From NCBI GenBank assembly GCA_028280485.1, contig JANQLS010000014.1:1-61435 (forward strand): a DNA stretch of 61,435 nt, written 5' to 3'. Every line of letters starts with the position of its first letter. Positions within the stretch are counted from its first letter, which is position 1. The position numbers and the translations under genes are program-made. A model generated the notes under the pieces. That model saw only the letters and a program-made list of their open reading frames with translations. It was not told the DNA's origin and did not search any database. This stretch comes from Planctomycetota bacterium. GTDB taxonomy: Bacteria; Planctomycetota; UBA8108; JACQVS01. Positions 34,595 to 43,372 of the stretch are shown in pieces.

Positions 34595-36649
34595 TCAGCC
34601 AGAGATACCTGAATTAAATCCACAATCGAGAGCATCAGGAGTGTAATCGATTCCAGCATTCTCTGAAGGTTCAGGAAGTGGAATGCCGGTTACAAAGATA
34701 CTCATGAGAGTGGTGACAGGGTCTGAAAGGTTGACAGCACCGTCGTCATTCGCATCGGCGGCGTCCATACAAACTGGAGCGTCGTGGCCGAGGAACATGT
34801 AAGACAAGGTCATGACGGCGTCGGTCATGTTGGTGATCGAATCGTCGTTGGAGTCACCGCGGAGGAACAAACGTCCCAAAGCAACAGCTTCGAGAACTTC
34901 TTCTTCAGTGTCTTCTTCTTCGGTGGTTTCGCCAGATTCACAACGAGCTGAACGAGCAGCTTGTCTTTCTTCACGGCTGAGTTCACCGTCACCGTCAGTA
35001 TCGTGTTCGGCGAGGAAGGCAGCTCTTCTTGCTTCCCGAGCGGCTGCTTTTTCTTCGTCACTGAGTTCGCCGTCACCGTCAGCATCGAACTCTTCTAAGA
35101 GAGCAGCGAGCTTTTCGGCTTTTCTGGCTTCACGATCTTCTTTACGAGCAGCGCGGGCCGCTTCTTTTTCTTCGTCACTCAGTTCACCGTCACCGTCGGT
35201 GTCATATTGTTCGAGAAGTTCAGCTTTACGAGCTTCAGCAGCGGCTTCGCGTTCTTCACGGCTGAGTCTTCCGTCTTCATCTTCGTCGAACTCAAGAACG
35301 AGACAAGGAAAGTGACGAGCGCCGTGGCGATCGCGGCCTTCTCGACGTCCGTGGCGATCACGACCACGTCGGTCACGTCCGCGACGATCACGACCATCTC
35401 GGTCGAATCCTTCGCGATCGAAGCCGTCTCGGTCAAAGCCGTCGATATCACGGCCATCGCGGTCGCGTCCGGGGAAGACGATAGCATCGATAGCTGCTTC
35501 TTCTTCTTCCTCTTCTTCGCTCACTTCACCGGATTGACAGTTGGCAGATCGAGCAGCTCTTCGTTCGTCACGATCGAGCTCTCCATCACCATTGGTATCG
35601 TGTTCTTCGATATAAGCGGCTCTTTTAGCTTCGCGAGCTGCAGCACGTTCATCATCACTGAGAACACCGTCTTCATCTTCGTCGAATTCAGCTAAAAGGG
35701 CGGCTTCTTTTTCAGCCCGAGCAGCTTCTTTCTCAGCTTGGCGGGCTTCCCAAGCGGCTTGGCGTTCTTCTTGACTGAGTTCGCCATCACCGTCTTCATC
35801 GTATTCTTCGATCAACTCAGCTTTACGAGCTTCAGCAGCAGCTTTGATCTCTTCCCAGCTCAAACGACCGTCTTCGTCAGCGTCGTGGTTAATTTTGAGG
35901 CAAGCGAGGTAACGAAGACCGGAGAGGAAACGTCCGATCAAATGACCGAATCGATCGAAACCCCAGCGATCACGACCTTCACGGTTGAATCCTTCTCGGT
36001 CGAAACCTTCCCAATCGAAACCGTCTCGGTCCCAACCACCAAAGATGAGGGCATCGATTTCGCCTTCTTCTTCCTCTTCTTCTTCTGTCGTTCCAGGATC
36101 TTCACCTTCGGAACCTTCATCGTCAGAAGCGGCTTCACAGCGAGCTTCCCGAGCAGCAGCTTTTTCTTCATCGCTGAGTTCGCCGTCACCATCGGTGTCG
36201 TGTTCAGCGATATAAGCAGCTTTTTTAGCTTCTCGGTAAGCTTGCCATTCTTCACGGCTGAGTTCGCCATCTTCGTCAGCGTCATACTCTTCCAAGATAG
36301 CTGCGATTTTAGCTTCGCGTTCAGCTTGTTTTTCTGCTTTACGAGCTTCTCTAGCAGCGGCCCATTCTTCCCGGCTCAATCGGCCGTCTTCATCGGTGTC
36401 ATATTGAGCGATGAGTTCAGCTTTTCGAGCTTCAGCAGCAGCGCGACGTTCTTCTCGACTGAGTCGGCCATCTCCATTAGCATCGTGTTCTTGTTTAAGA
36501 CAAGCAAAATGGCGAATACCGGTGTGGTGACGACCCCATCCGTGGCCTCTCCAGCTTCGGTGGTGGCGACCTCGACGATGAGCATCGAGTTCATCCACGA
36601 GAACCGCTAAAAAGGTTAAAGCTAAAACACAGGTAATAATACGCTTCAT
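34595..36649 (-). CDS. Secreted calcium-binding protein: three four-EF-hand modules plus dockerin-like C-terminus
   Basis: 684 residues from the ATG at 36649 (GAGGAAC just upstream; a longer frame adds five codons). A signal peptide (MKRIITCVLALTFLAVLV) is followed by a His/Arg-rich stretch. Then three modules of about 135 residues, each with four DxDxDG-x-L/LS-xEE loops, twelve in total, linked by helices of Ala, Glu, Lys and Arg. Each module is framed by a Cys at its start (ACLKQEHD, ACLKINHD, PCLVLEFD) and one at its end (ARCE, ANCQ, ARCE). Acidic linkers and runs of DR(D/E)GFD or DRxGR pentapeptides connect them. The C-terminus (about 595-684) is a dockerin-like pair (GDSNDDSITNMTDA, DANDDGAVNLSDP) with a DYTPDALDC tail. 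Likely an extracellular calcium buffer or adhesin. Confidence 0.9.
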   Translation of the reverse strand: MKRIITCVLALTFLAVLVDELDAHRRGRHHRSWRGHGWGRHHTGIRHFACLKQEHDANGDGRLSREERRAAAEARKAELIAQYDTDEDGRLSREEWAAAREARKAEKQAEREAKIAAILEEYDADEDGELSREEWQAYREAKKAAYIAEHDTDGDGELSDEEKAAAREARCEAASDDEGSEGEDPGTTEEEEEEEGEIDALIFGGWDRDGFDWEGFDREGFNREGRDRWGFDRFGHLIGRFLSGLRYLACLKINHDADEDGRLSWEEIKAAAEARKAELIEEYDEDGDGELSQEERQAAWEARQAEKEAARAEKEAALLAEFDEDEDGVLSDDERAAAREAKRAAYIEEHDTNGDGELDRDERRAARSANCQSGEVSEEEEEEEAAIDAIVFPGRDRDGRDIDGFDRDGFDREGFDRDGRDRRGRDRRGRDRHGRREGRDRHGARHFPCLVLEFDEDEDGRLSREEREAAAEARKAELLEQYDTDGDGELSDEEKEAARAARKEDREARKAEKLAALLEEFDADGDGELSDEEKAAAREARRAAFLAEHDTDGDGELSREERQAARSARCESGETTEEEDTEEEVLEAVALGRLFLRGDSNDDSITNMTDAVMTLSYMFLGHDAPVCMDAADANDDGAVNLSDPVTTLMSIFVTGIPLPEPSENAGIDYTPDALDCGFNSGISG

Positions 36650-37054
36650 ACCAGTTCCTCTCACGGGTGTATGTCTAAAATCAAAAAACAGATTCGCCCT
36701 CTGAAACCATTCCTTGATCAGTAAATTTTGACTTGCTTCAATTTCCAGATTTGCTGGAACTTAGAGCACCAGTAAGCATGAGTCATGCTCAACGCTCAAG
36801 TCTATCTCGATTTAGGTGTAACCCCCGTGCTGACCAAAGCTTCGATCAACACATTAAGTTTTTAATCGATTGAGGGTTACGAGACCACTTTTAGGCCCAA
36901 AGTCAATTGAACCAATCTACTCGATCCACAACTACCAGTTAAAGTGAAAAGCGGGACAAAAGTGTCTCAGAAAATCTTAAAAAAAGGAAAAATTATCGTT
37001 TTAGCACCCTCTTCTGAGCTGCGAACGGTAATTTTCTTTCTCCAATGAGCGCAA
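36650..37054. other. Intergenic region upstream of the EF-hand gene
   Basis: 405 bases without a recognisable gene. A perfect inverted repeat, AGCATGAGTCATGCT, at 36775-36789 could be an operator for the EF-hand gene (ATG at 36649, minus strand). No terminator with a clear T-run was found for the sigma-factor gene that ends at 37055. Nothing else was recognised. Confidence 0.45.
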
Positions 37055-40000
37055 CTATTTGGAGGAGACCGTTCGAATTTCCCAAGCCGACTTTTGAGAC
37101 TGAACTCGCTCTGAAACTTCAGGCCCTTCATTTTGAGGCGAAGTATCATGGAGATTCAACTCCTGAGAGTTCTTCTGTATGTAGCTCCCAAGAGCTTCAA
37201 TTAGACTTTCAGACTGTGGGACTTGAAAAATCCCAGCCTCATGGGAGGAAGCTGCCTCTTGGGATGAAACGGCGGCCACAATCTCGTAAGAGCCCTCTCC
37301 TAAAAAACTTAGATCAATCTCTCCGCGGCTATTTGAAGTGCCAACGAAGAGGTATTCCTCAGCTGAAAAATTCAGGCTGGTTGCGACCCCTGGAATCTTA
37401 ATAAAAAGATTCCTCCTCTCAACCGGGTCACCAAGAGGGTTTTGAAGTCGTAAACCAGCCTGATTTGAATTTCTGTATTTCTCGAGCGTCAACTCGATGA
37501 ATTCCCGCCCCTTTAGATCTTCCAAACTGTAAAAATCCCAACGGTATCCTTCGGGCATCAAAAACAGCTGAGATTCCCCAAGTGAAAAGCTTTTCAGAGG
37601 ATGATCGGTATAAAATCTCTGCCCCACACGAATCTCTTCGCCCAATGGCTTCCCAATTTGCCCACGGTGAGTCTTTCCATCGGGGTCGATGAGAATGGCG
37701 GGGCACAGGGTATTCACAGGTAAGCCATCTGAAGTTTGGAGTCGAATATCTAAACTCAGACCGTGATCTTTATTGGCGGCGACCAAATTGAGATCGCTCT
37801 GGCCGGGAGTCACCGAGAACCCCTTCCAAATTTCAGACTTATTCAAGGCACGTCCATCGAGGCTTATTAATTCATCGGGAGCGAAGGCGGCAAGAAATAT
37901 GGCCGATCGTTCATTCTTCCCAACGCTTGCCGTTGAGTTTCCATGACCCCACGATCGCTCGAGGAGATTTTCTTTAACTCTTCGAGGCACACCCACCCAC
38001 TTAAACGAACCGTCGGCCTGAGTTTTAGTTCGCCCCAGTATGCTTTCAACATCGTGACTCCAAATTTCACCCAAATGGAGCAAAGCCCCTGCCATGGGCT
38101 CTCCGGTAGGACCTCGTAAGATCCCGGAGATCTCTGTACCGGGATCAAGAACGATGGCGAGTTCACCTCGACCCAGCGAAGTGGGGAGGAGTTCAAGATG
38201 ATTTACAAACTGAGGATGGTATACCCATAAGTAACGCGGTTCATCGCGATCGGGCTGAGGCTTTAATTGAAACCAACCATCCTCGGCGATCTTGGCTCGG
38301 TCGATGGTTTTTAAGCGGTATTGGCTTCTACCTTTTTTTGGAACGGGCACTCCACGAACACTTGAGACGACTTTGCCCTCCGAAGAAGTGGATTCTTTAG
38401 GAGTCGCTAAATGATGCTCCATGATGAAAACGAATCCACCCACCACTGGGCTGCCATCGGGAGCCAAGACCTTTCCGTAAAGCGGATTCCCCTCGGGCAT
38501 TCTAATTTCCCATTCGCCGCTGAAATCCGGTTGGGATTCAATTCGATAACTTGGCCAATCAGGATGGTGAAAAGTTAATCTCAATACTTGTTGAGGATCG
38601 ACAAAGCCCAGGTCAAAGCGCCCCTCGGCATCAGTTGAAAATTTACGGGGTACTGAATTCAGTGCGGTTGAGAATTCACCTTGGCTCTGACGGATGGGCT
38701 CACCTTTTGAACTTAGTAAACGCCCAGTTAATCGCTTCCCCCGTGAAAGTTGAATAGATGTTACCGGGGTTTTAGCCTTCACACTCACTTCGACAAACTC
38801 ACCTTCAAGAATTTGAATGCGGGTGTCGGGATGCCAATATGAATACACAGCAGATCCGTCAACTCCCGTAATAATCTCTCGGCTTGAACCTTGGAGGAAA
38901 TGAGAATCGACGATCGAGGAGGCATCGGAGCTTCGGCTCTGATCTATTTTGACTTCAGGGGTAATGAGTTGAACGGTAACTCCCTCAGCGGCTTGCCCCT
39001 CTCCGAACGTCACTTCTATTGAGGCCTCGAAGCTTGGCTCTAAATGGATTGGAAAAGATCCATCGACAAACTCCCTGAGCGAAGCAGCCTCTCGGTGCAA
39101 GAGGTACCCTTCTTTAAAGAGCAAGAGGGCATCGCGTTTTAATACTGAGGATGAAAGTTCTACGCTTCCCGCCGAATTCGTCTTGCCTAAGGGAATTACG
39201 GTCGCTTGAGTCAATCGGATCGCGAAGACTTCAACGCCAGAAAGAGGAGCTTGAGTTGAAGCATCAAAAACATTGAGCAAGCTCTTCTGAGGTGAAGCGA
39301 CTTGAATTTCTGTACTCGTTACGGACGAATCTTTTGGTTCCTCAAATGAATGAACGACAGAGGAAGAATTTCCTTCCTTTTGAAGCTCTAGCTTTGAAGG
39401 GGTCAAACTCAAATTAGAAATCTGGTTTACTCCCCGAGGATCTGAGGGAGGAGAGCTGAACATCACCAAGGAAGTTAATACAACTCCTAAAGTAACCACC
39501 AAGGCGACACTCGCACTTTTCAAGGTAATGGTTGAAGCCACTTCGTTAGGGAGCTGAGCCTTTGAACTCAGCTCCTGAACCGTCGAAGCCAACGTACTTC
39601 CACTGGAAATTCCCAATGCCTGGTCGGCGGCCGCAGTGAACATGGCTTCAAGCTCAGTTCGCGGCAACATAGGAAGAAGGAGAGCACAAAATTTCTTTTT
39701 TGAACCGGCCTTGTCTTGAAGAGTGTTTCGTAATTGTTCTAAGGCGCGAGATAAACGAGTTCGCACGGTCGATGCCGGTACTCCCGTCATCTCGGCAATC
39801 TCCGTTAACTTCATATCGCGGTAATAATGAAGATTAACGACGGTTCGGTAGGGTTCCTTGAGAGTGAGGACGCTATCTAAAAGCTCCTTTTGAGTCTCGA
39901 TTCGAATGGCGAGTTCATCGGGACTTCTAACCTCCTCATCAGAAAGAGCGGCCTCAGGTGCAGCCTCAGCTGTCGACAAATCTTTTTGACGTTGAACGGC

Positions 40001-40219
40001 CTGATTCGACCGGAAAGCGATCGAGCGCACCACCTTTTTTAGCCAAGCGGAGATGGCGTACTGGCTCTTGGGAGGATTCTTGATGGCTGCAGCCCAGACT
40101 TCTTGAACGACATCGTCGGTCATACTCTTGTCGTACAAGAGCCCCCGTGCGAGGTTTCTCACCCAGTCCGAATGACGGAGTAAATCGTGAACGGTGATGG
40201 GTTGAGGAATCTCAGACAT
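37055..40219 (-). CDS. ECF sigma factor fused to a membrane span and large extracellular domain
   Basis: A 1054-residue fusion. Residues about 13-77 are sigma region 2 (NLARGLLYDKSMTDDVVQEVW, with YAISAWLKKVVRSIAF) and about 112-165 region 4 (KEPYRTVVNLHYYRDM, LTEIAEMTGVPASTVRTRL). A Ser/Thr-rich linker with a short CALLLPML segment precedes one membrane span (about 235-256, ASVALVVTLGVVLTSLVMF). The remaining 800 residues are predicted outside and contain several carboxypeptidase-regulatory-like (Ig-like) repeats, for example RLTGRLLSSKGEPI, LYGKVLAPDGSPV and ISGILRGPTGEPM. A tethered sigma must be released or act at the membrane, so regulated proteolysis is a natural guess. It lies 39 bases after the dockerin-like gene. 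Confidence 0.9.
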   Translation of the reverse strand: MSEIPQPITVHDLLRHSDWVRNLARGLLYDKSMTDDVVQEVWAAAIKNPPKSQYAISAWLKKVVRSIAFRSNQAVQRQKDLSTAEAAPEAALSDEEVRSPDELAIRIETQKELLDSVLTLKEPYRTVVNLHYYRDMKLTEIAEMTGVPASTVRTRLSRALEQLRNTLQDKAGSKKKFCALLLPMLPRTELEAMFTAAADQALGISSGSTLASTVQELSSKAQLPNEVASTITLKSASVALVVTLGVVLTSLVMFSSPPSDPRGVNQISNLSLTPSKLELQKEGNSSSVVHSFEEPKDSSVTSTEIQVASPQKSLLNVFDASTQAPLSGVEVFAIRLTQATVIPLGKTNSAGSVELSSSVLKRDALLLFKEGYLLHREAASLREFVDGSFPIHLEPSFEASIEVTFGEGQAAEGVTVQLITPEVKIDQSRSSDASSIVDSHFLQGSSREIITGVDGSAVYSYWHPDTRIQILEGEFVEVSVKAKTPVTSIQLSRGKRLTGRLLSSKGEPIRQSQGEFSTALNSVPRKFSTDAEGRFDLGFVDPQQVLRLTFHHPDWPSYRIESQPDFSGEWEIRMPEGNPLYGKVLAPDGSPVVGGFVFIMEHHLATPKESTSSEGKVVSSVRGVPVPKKGRSQYRLKTIDRAKIAEDGWFQLKPQPDRDEPRYLWVYHPQFVNHLELLPTSLGRGELAIVLDPGTEISGILRGPTGEPMAGALLHLGEIWSHDVESILGRTKTQADGSFKWVGVPRRVKENLLERSWGHGNSTASVGKNERSAIFLAAFAPDELISLDGRALNKSEIWKGFSVTPGQSDLNLVAANKDHGLSLDIRLQTSDGLPVNTLCPAILIDPDGKTHRGQIGKPLGEEIRVGQRFYTDHPLKSFSLGESQLFLMPEGYRWDFYSLEDLKGREFIELTLEKYRNSNQAGLRLQNPLGDPVERRNLFIKIPGVATSLNFSAEEYLFVGTSNSRGEIDLSFLGEGSYEIVAAVSSQEAASSHEAGIFQVPQSESLIEALGSYIQKNSQELNLHDTSPQNEGPEVSERVQSQKSAWEIRTVSSK

Positions 40220-40258
40220 GATTCAATAAGTTGGCCCGCTGGTCTGTGCTGAGTAGAC

Positions 40259-41335
40259 TTAAGGATCCAAGCACGAAGTGTAGCTTTCACAGATTAAAGG
40301 GTCGACGGTGTAGTCGTAATCGCAGGTCGTCGCGATTTCGAATCCCCCATTAAACAAACCCGATAACAAATAGACGGGGTCGGTGATATTCAGTTCATTA
40401 TCGTCGTTAATATCGAGAGCATCGACACAAGCAACCCCTTCACCTAGGAAGATATATCCCAAACTCACCAAGGCATCGGTGAGATCTACAACCGAGTCAT
40501 CATTTCCATCTCCCCTAATAAATTCTGCCGGTAGAATGGAGATTTCAATCGTCTTCAATCCAGAGACTTGGACAAAGACACTCTCTTGTTCCACGATCAG
40601 GTCATCTGAAGAAAACAATTGTAAGTTGACTGAGCGAGCTTCGATGTCGACCACTTTGTATTCGAGTTGAAGAAACTCTGTTCCGTACAAGTCGCTGTTG
40701 TAAGGAATTTCAGTCAGCAGTTTAGTGATGGAACCGACTGCAGCTTGCCTTGAGGGATAAATGACGATGTCACAGTCAGGGGGATCTCCATTCTCGGCGA
40801 CGTAGGCGAGGAGCCCTGGACCCGCTACCACACTCATAACTTCTAAGACATCATTTTCTAGTGAGCTGACGCCGAAGGTGAGATCGGTAAAAGCGAGCGC
40901 TTCACCTTGGGTGTCGACGTGAACCGAAACTTCAATAGATGAATCCGAGCTGACCAAGTCTTCAAAGGTGAGGATCGGCTGAGTTGGAGCTTCAATCGGA
41001 AGAGCGGTTACCTCGGGTGACTCTCGTTCATCCAGAACGCGGGGAGGAAGTTCTCGACCGCAAGTTTTTCGACAATTTCGATACTCGCGTTCATTGGCTC
41101 GCTGGCAATATCGCCGCTCCCGACGGTCCTCAATTTCTCGGCAATTGGGAAGGGTAGATAGAAAATCCCTGCCGCATTCCAAACAAGGAGGCCTGGGAGG
41201 CTTGGGTCCTCCTCCACCTTGAGCCCAGGTAGAAGAAGAGCAGAGGAAAACGGCTACGATTCCAAGGAAGAACAAAATCTTCCTATCCGACCGACATTTC
41301 AGTGTACAGATCGCGCTTACCAGAAATTGAGTCAT
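40259..41335 (-). CDS. Secreted protein with C-terminal dockerin-like pair
   Basis: A 358-residue exported protein. A hydrophobic segment at about 20-37 (KILFFLGIVAVFLCS) with likely cleavage after WAQ forms the signal. A Cys-rich, Arg-rich region follows (six Cys within about residues 50-92, in CLEC, NCREI, YCQRA, NCRKTC), then an acidic beta-rich domain (about 115-265) and a dockerin-like pair (about 270-330: GDGNDDSVVDLTDALVSLGY and INDDNELNITDPVYLLSGLF) with the DYTVDPLIC tail. The domain resembles a cohesin-like or Ig-like beta-sandwich, but I cannot assign it. It is first in a two-gene unit with the membrane-tethered sigma factor. Confidence 0.8.
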   Translation of the reverse strand: MTQFLVSAICTLKCRSDRKILFFLGIVAVFLCSSSTWAQGGGGPKPPRPPCLECGRDFLSTLPNCREIEDRRERRYCQRANEREYRNCRKTCGRELPPRVLDERESPEVTALPIEAPTQPILTFEDLVSSDSSIEVSVHVDTQGEALAFTDLTFGVSSLENDVLEVMSVVAGPGLLAYVAENGDPPDCDIVIYPSRQAAVGSITKLLTEIPYNSDLYGTEFLQLEYKVVDIEARSVNLQLFSSDDLIVEQESVFVQVSGLKTIEISILPAEFIRGDGNDDSVVDLTDALVSLGYIFLGEGVACVDALDINDDNELNITDPVYLLSGLFNGGFEIATTCDYDYTVDPLICESYTSCLDP

Positions 41336-41749
41336 GATCTTCGATAGGGATAGGGTTCACAGTTTCCATTGAGCACTTCTACCTTGTTCTAACCCGGGTG
41401 AACGAAGGACTTAAAGCCATACATTGAAATGACTTAAATGGAAGCAAACTAAAGCTGAGCCATTTAGAAAATGCTCGAGAACCGTAAACAACTAAATGAA
41501 AAGTGGAATTCCGAACCAAAACGTCCCAAAAATTTTGAGGTCGTTGAGGCCTGATTTGAAATTTGATCTAAAAACTAAGGGGATCCCAGAACCGCTCCTC
41601 TATTTTGAACCCCAAAAAACCCAGAACGACGTAAAAATTTTTCTTACAATCAATTATATTTTTAGATCTGGGATGGCTCTCCATTCCGGATCGGTTCAGC
41701 AAAGAATGCTTATCCCCTCCTCCCAGGAACTCACAACTCTGACTGAAAA
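41336..41749. other. Divergent intergenic region
   Basis: 414 bases between the dockerin-like gene (minus) and the sulfatase gene (plus). No gene or repeat was recognised, and no promoter could be assigned. A short overlapping frame is present at 41496-41753 but has no coding character that I can identify. Confidence 0.45.
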
Positions 41750-43213
41750 ATGACAAATCATCAGGTCCACCACCTCCTAAAAAAACTACATTCTCTTGTG
41801 ATTGTTTATCTTATGGCTTCAGGATCACTACTATTAGCCAATACGGATAAGCGATACCCGAACATTGTTGTGATTCTCGTCGATGACATGGGTTACGGGG
41901 ATATTGGAAGCTACAACTCCAATTCAAAAATACCGACTCCCCATCTCGATCAATTGGCTAAAGAGGGTTTGAAATTCACCGACGCTCACGCCTCGGGTCC
42001 CCTCTGCCATGTTTCAAGGTACGGATTGATCACGGGTCGCTACCCCTTCAGAGGTCAACCTCACTTGTGGAGAAAACAACCGACGATCAAAGCTGATCGT
42101 CCGACGATCGGTTCCCTCCTTCAGGGCAGGGGCTATCACACTTCAATGGTGGGTAAGTGGCACCTTGGATTCAAAGAAGAGGGTTATGACAAACCGTTGA
42201 CGGGAGGACCAGCGGATCGAGGCTTTCACGACTACTTCGGGATTCGAGCCTCCACCGACATTCCACCCTACTTTTACATTCGTGATCGCAAGGCAGTGGA
42301 ACCACCAAGCTTAAAAATTAAAGCTAAGAGTACTCCCGGTTGGACTCCCATTCAGGGTGAGTTTTGGCGGGCGGGTGGAATCGCACCCAACTTAAAACTC
42401 GTCGAAGTCTTACCACGATTCACCCAAGAAGCGATTAAAGTGATAGAAACTCACGGTGAGAAGAGAAAGGAGAAACCTTTGTTTCTCTATCTAGCTTACC
42501 CGGCTCCACACACTCCTTGGCTTCCTACGAAAGAGTTTAAAGGTAAAAGTAAAGCCGACCTCTACGGCGATTTCATGATGATGGTGGATGCCAACATCGG
42601 CCAAGTTTTAGAAGCTTTAAAAAAACAAGGCATGGAGAAAGAAACTCTCGTCATCTTCAGCTCCGACAACGGCCCCGTCTGGTACGAGCAAGACGTGAAG
42701 CGTTTCGATCACGATAGCTCGGGAGGCTTACGCGGCATGAAAGCCGATGCATGGGAAGCGGGTCATCGCATGCCCTTTATCGTGAAGTGGCCAGGGAAGG
42801 TCAAAGCCGGAACGAGCTCCGATCAGTTGATCAGCTTCGTCGATCTCTTTTCGACGTTTCGAGCCATCGTGGGAAATCCTTCGATCAAAAATGCCCCCAA
42901 AGACAGCCAAAGTTTTTTACCTGAACTCCTGGGAACAACGAGAAAAGAAACTAAAAGTCGTAATTCCCTAGTCGTTAAATCAGGGCGATCCCACTACAGC
43001 GTACGAAAAGGGAATTGGAAATTGATTACTGGGTTAGGCTCAGGAGGCTTTTCAAAACCTTCTCGAATCCAACCCAAACCAGGAGGCCCCAAAGGTCAGC
43101 TCTACAACTTAAAAGAAGACTTGGGCGAGACGAATAATCTCTACTTGAAGCACCCTGAGATCGTTAAGAGTTTAGAGGCAGAGTTGGAGCGGATTTTGGG
43201 GATGGATGCTTAG
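41750..43213 (+). CDS. Sulfatase with an atypical CHVSR active-site motif
   Basis: A 487-residue S1-type sulfatase with an N-terminal signal segment (SLVIVYLMASGSLLLA). The metal ligands D45-D46 are in ILVDDMGYGD; the formylglycine position is C86 in CHVSRYGLITGRY. The usual motif is C-x-P/A-x-R, so the third residue is Val here. GKWHLGF, VIFSSDNGPVW and KADAWEAGHRMPF are all standard. It should cleave a sulfate ester if the Cys is matured. Its closest relative in the window by eye is the sulfatase at 51526 (shared GYGDI, SKIPTPHL and ADxWEAGHR). The palindromic repeat at 43271-43349 follows. Confidence 0.9.
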   Translation: MTNHQVHHLLKKLHSLVIVYLMASGSLLLANTDKRYPNIVVILVDDMGYGDIGSYNSNSKIPTPHLDQLAKEGLKFTDAHASGPLCHVSRYGLITGRYPFRGQPHLWRKQPTIKADRPTIGSLLQGRGYHTSMVGKWHLGFKEEGYDKPLTGGPADRGFHDYFGIRASTDIPPYFYIRDRKAVEPPSLKIKAKSTPGWTPIQGEFWRAGGIAPNLKLVEVLPRFTQEAIKVIETHGEKRKEKPLFLYLAYPAPHTPWLPTKEFKGKSKADLYGDFMMMVDANIGQVLEALKKQGMEKETLVIFSSDNGPVWYEQDVKRFDHDSSGGLRGMKADAWEAGHRMPFIVKWPGKVKAGTSSDQLISFVDLFSTFRAIVGNPSIKNAPKDSQSFLPELLGTTRKETKSRNSLVVKSGRSHYSVRKGNWKLITGLGSGGFSKPSRIQPKPGGPKGQLYNLKEDLGETNNLYLKHPEIVKSLEAELERILGMDA

Positions 43214-43270
43214 AATGATACGAAATCTGAATTAATGTTGTCAGCTTAGAAAATCAAATTGCGCACTCTT

Positions 43271-43349
43271 CCCCTCGCTAGCGCTTCGGGCTAGTTAAAT
43301 ACGATATACGTGGGTCAACCATTAACTAGCCCTAAGCGCTAGCGAGGGG
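43271..43349. repeat. AGCCCGAAGCGCTAGCGAGG palindrome copy
   Basis: Arms at 43271-43298 and 43322-43349 with one mismatch (AGCCCTAAGC), about 23 bases between. Here the arms are arranged 'GAGGG side out', the reverse of the copies at 29058, 44755 and 53154. It lies between convergent genes. Confidence 0.9.
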
Positions 43350-43372
43350 TTAATCGACATATGGACTTTTAA

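Noticed and set aside
34812..36610. Long plus-strand and other-frame frames opposite the EF-hand gene (Ser- or Phe-rich)
   Set aside because: Low-complexity shadows of the repetitive Asp/Glu/Ala codons of the real minus-strand gene.
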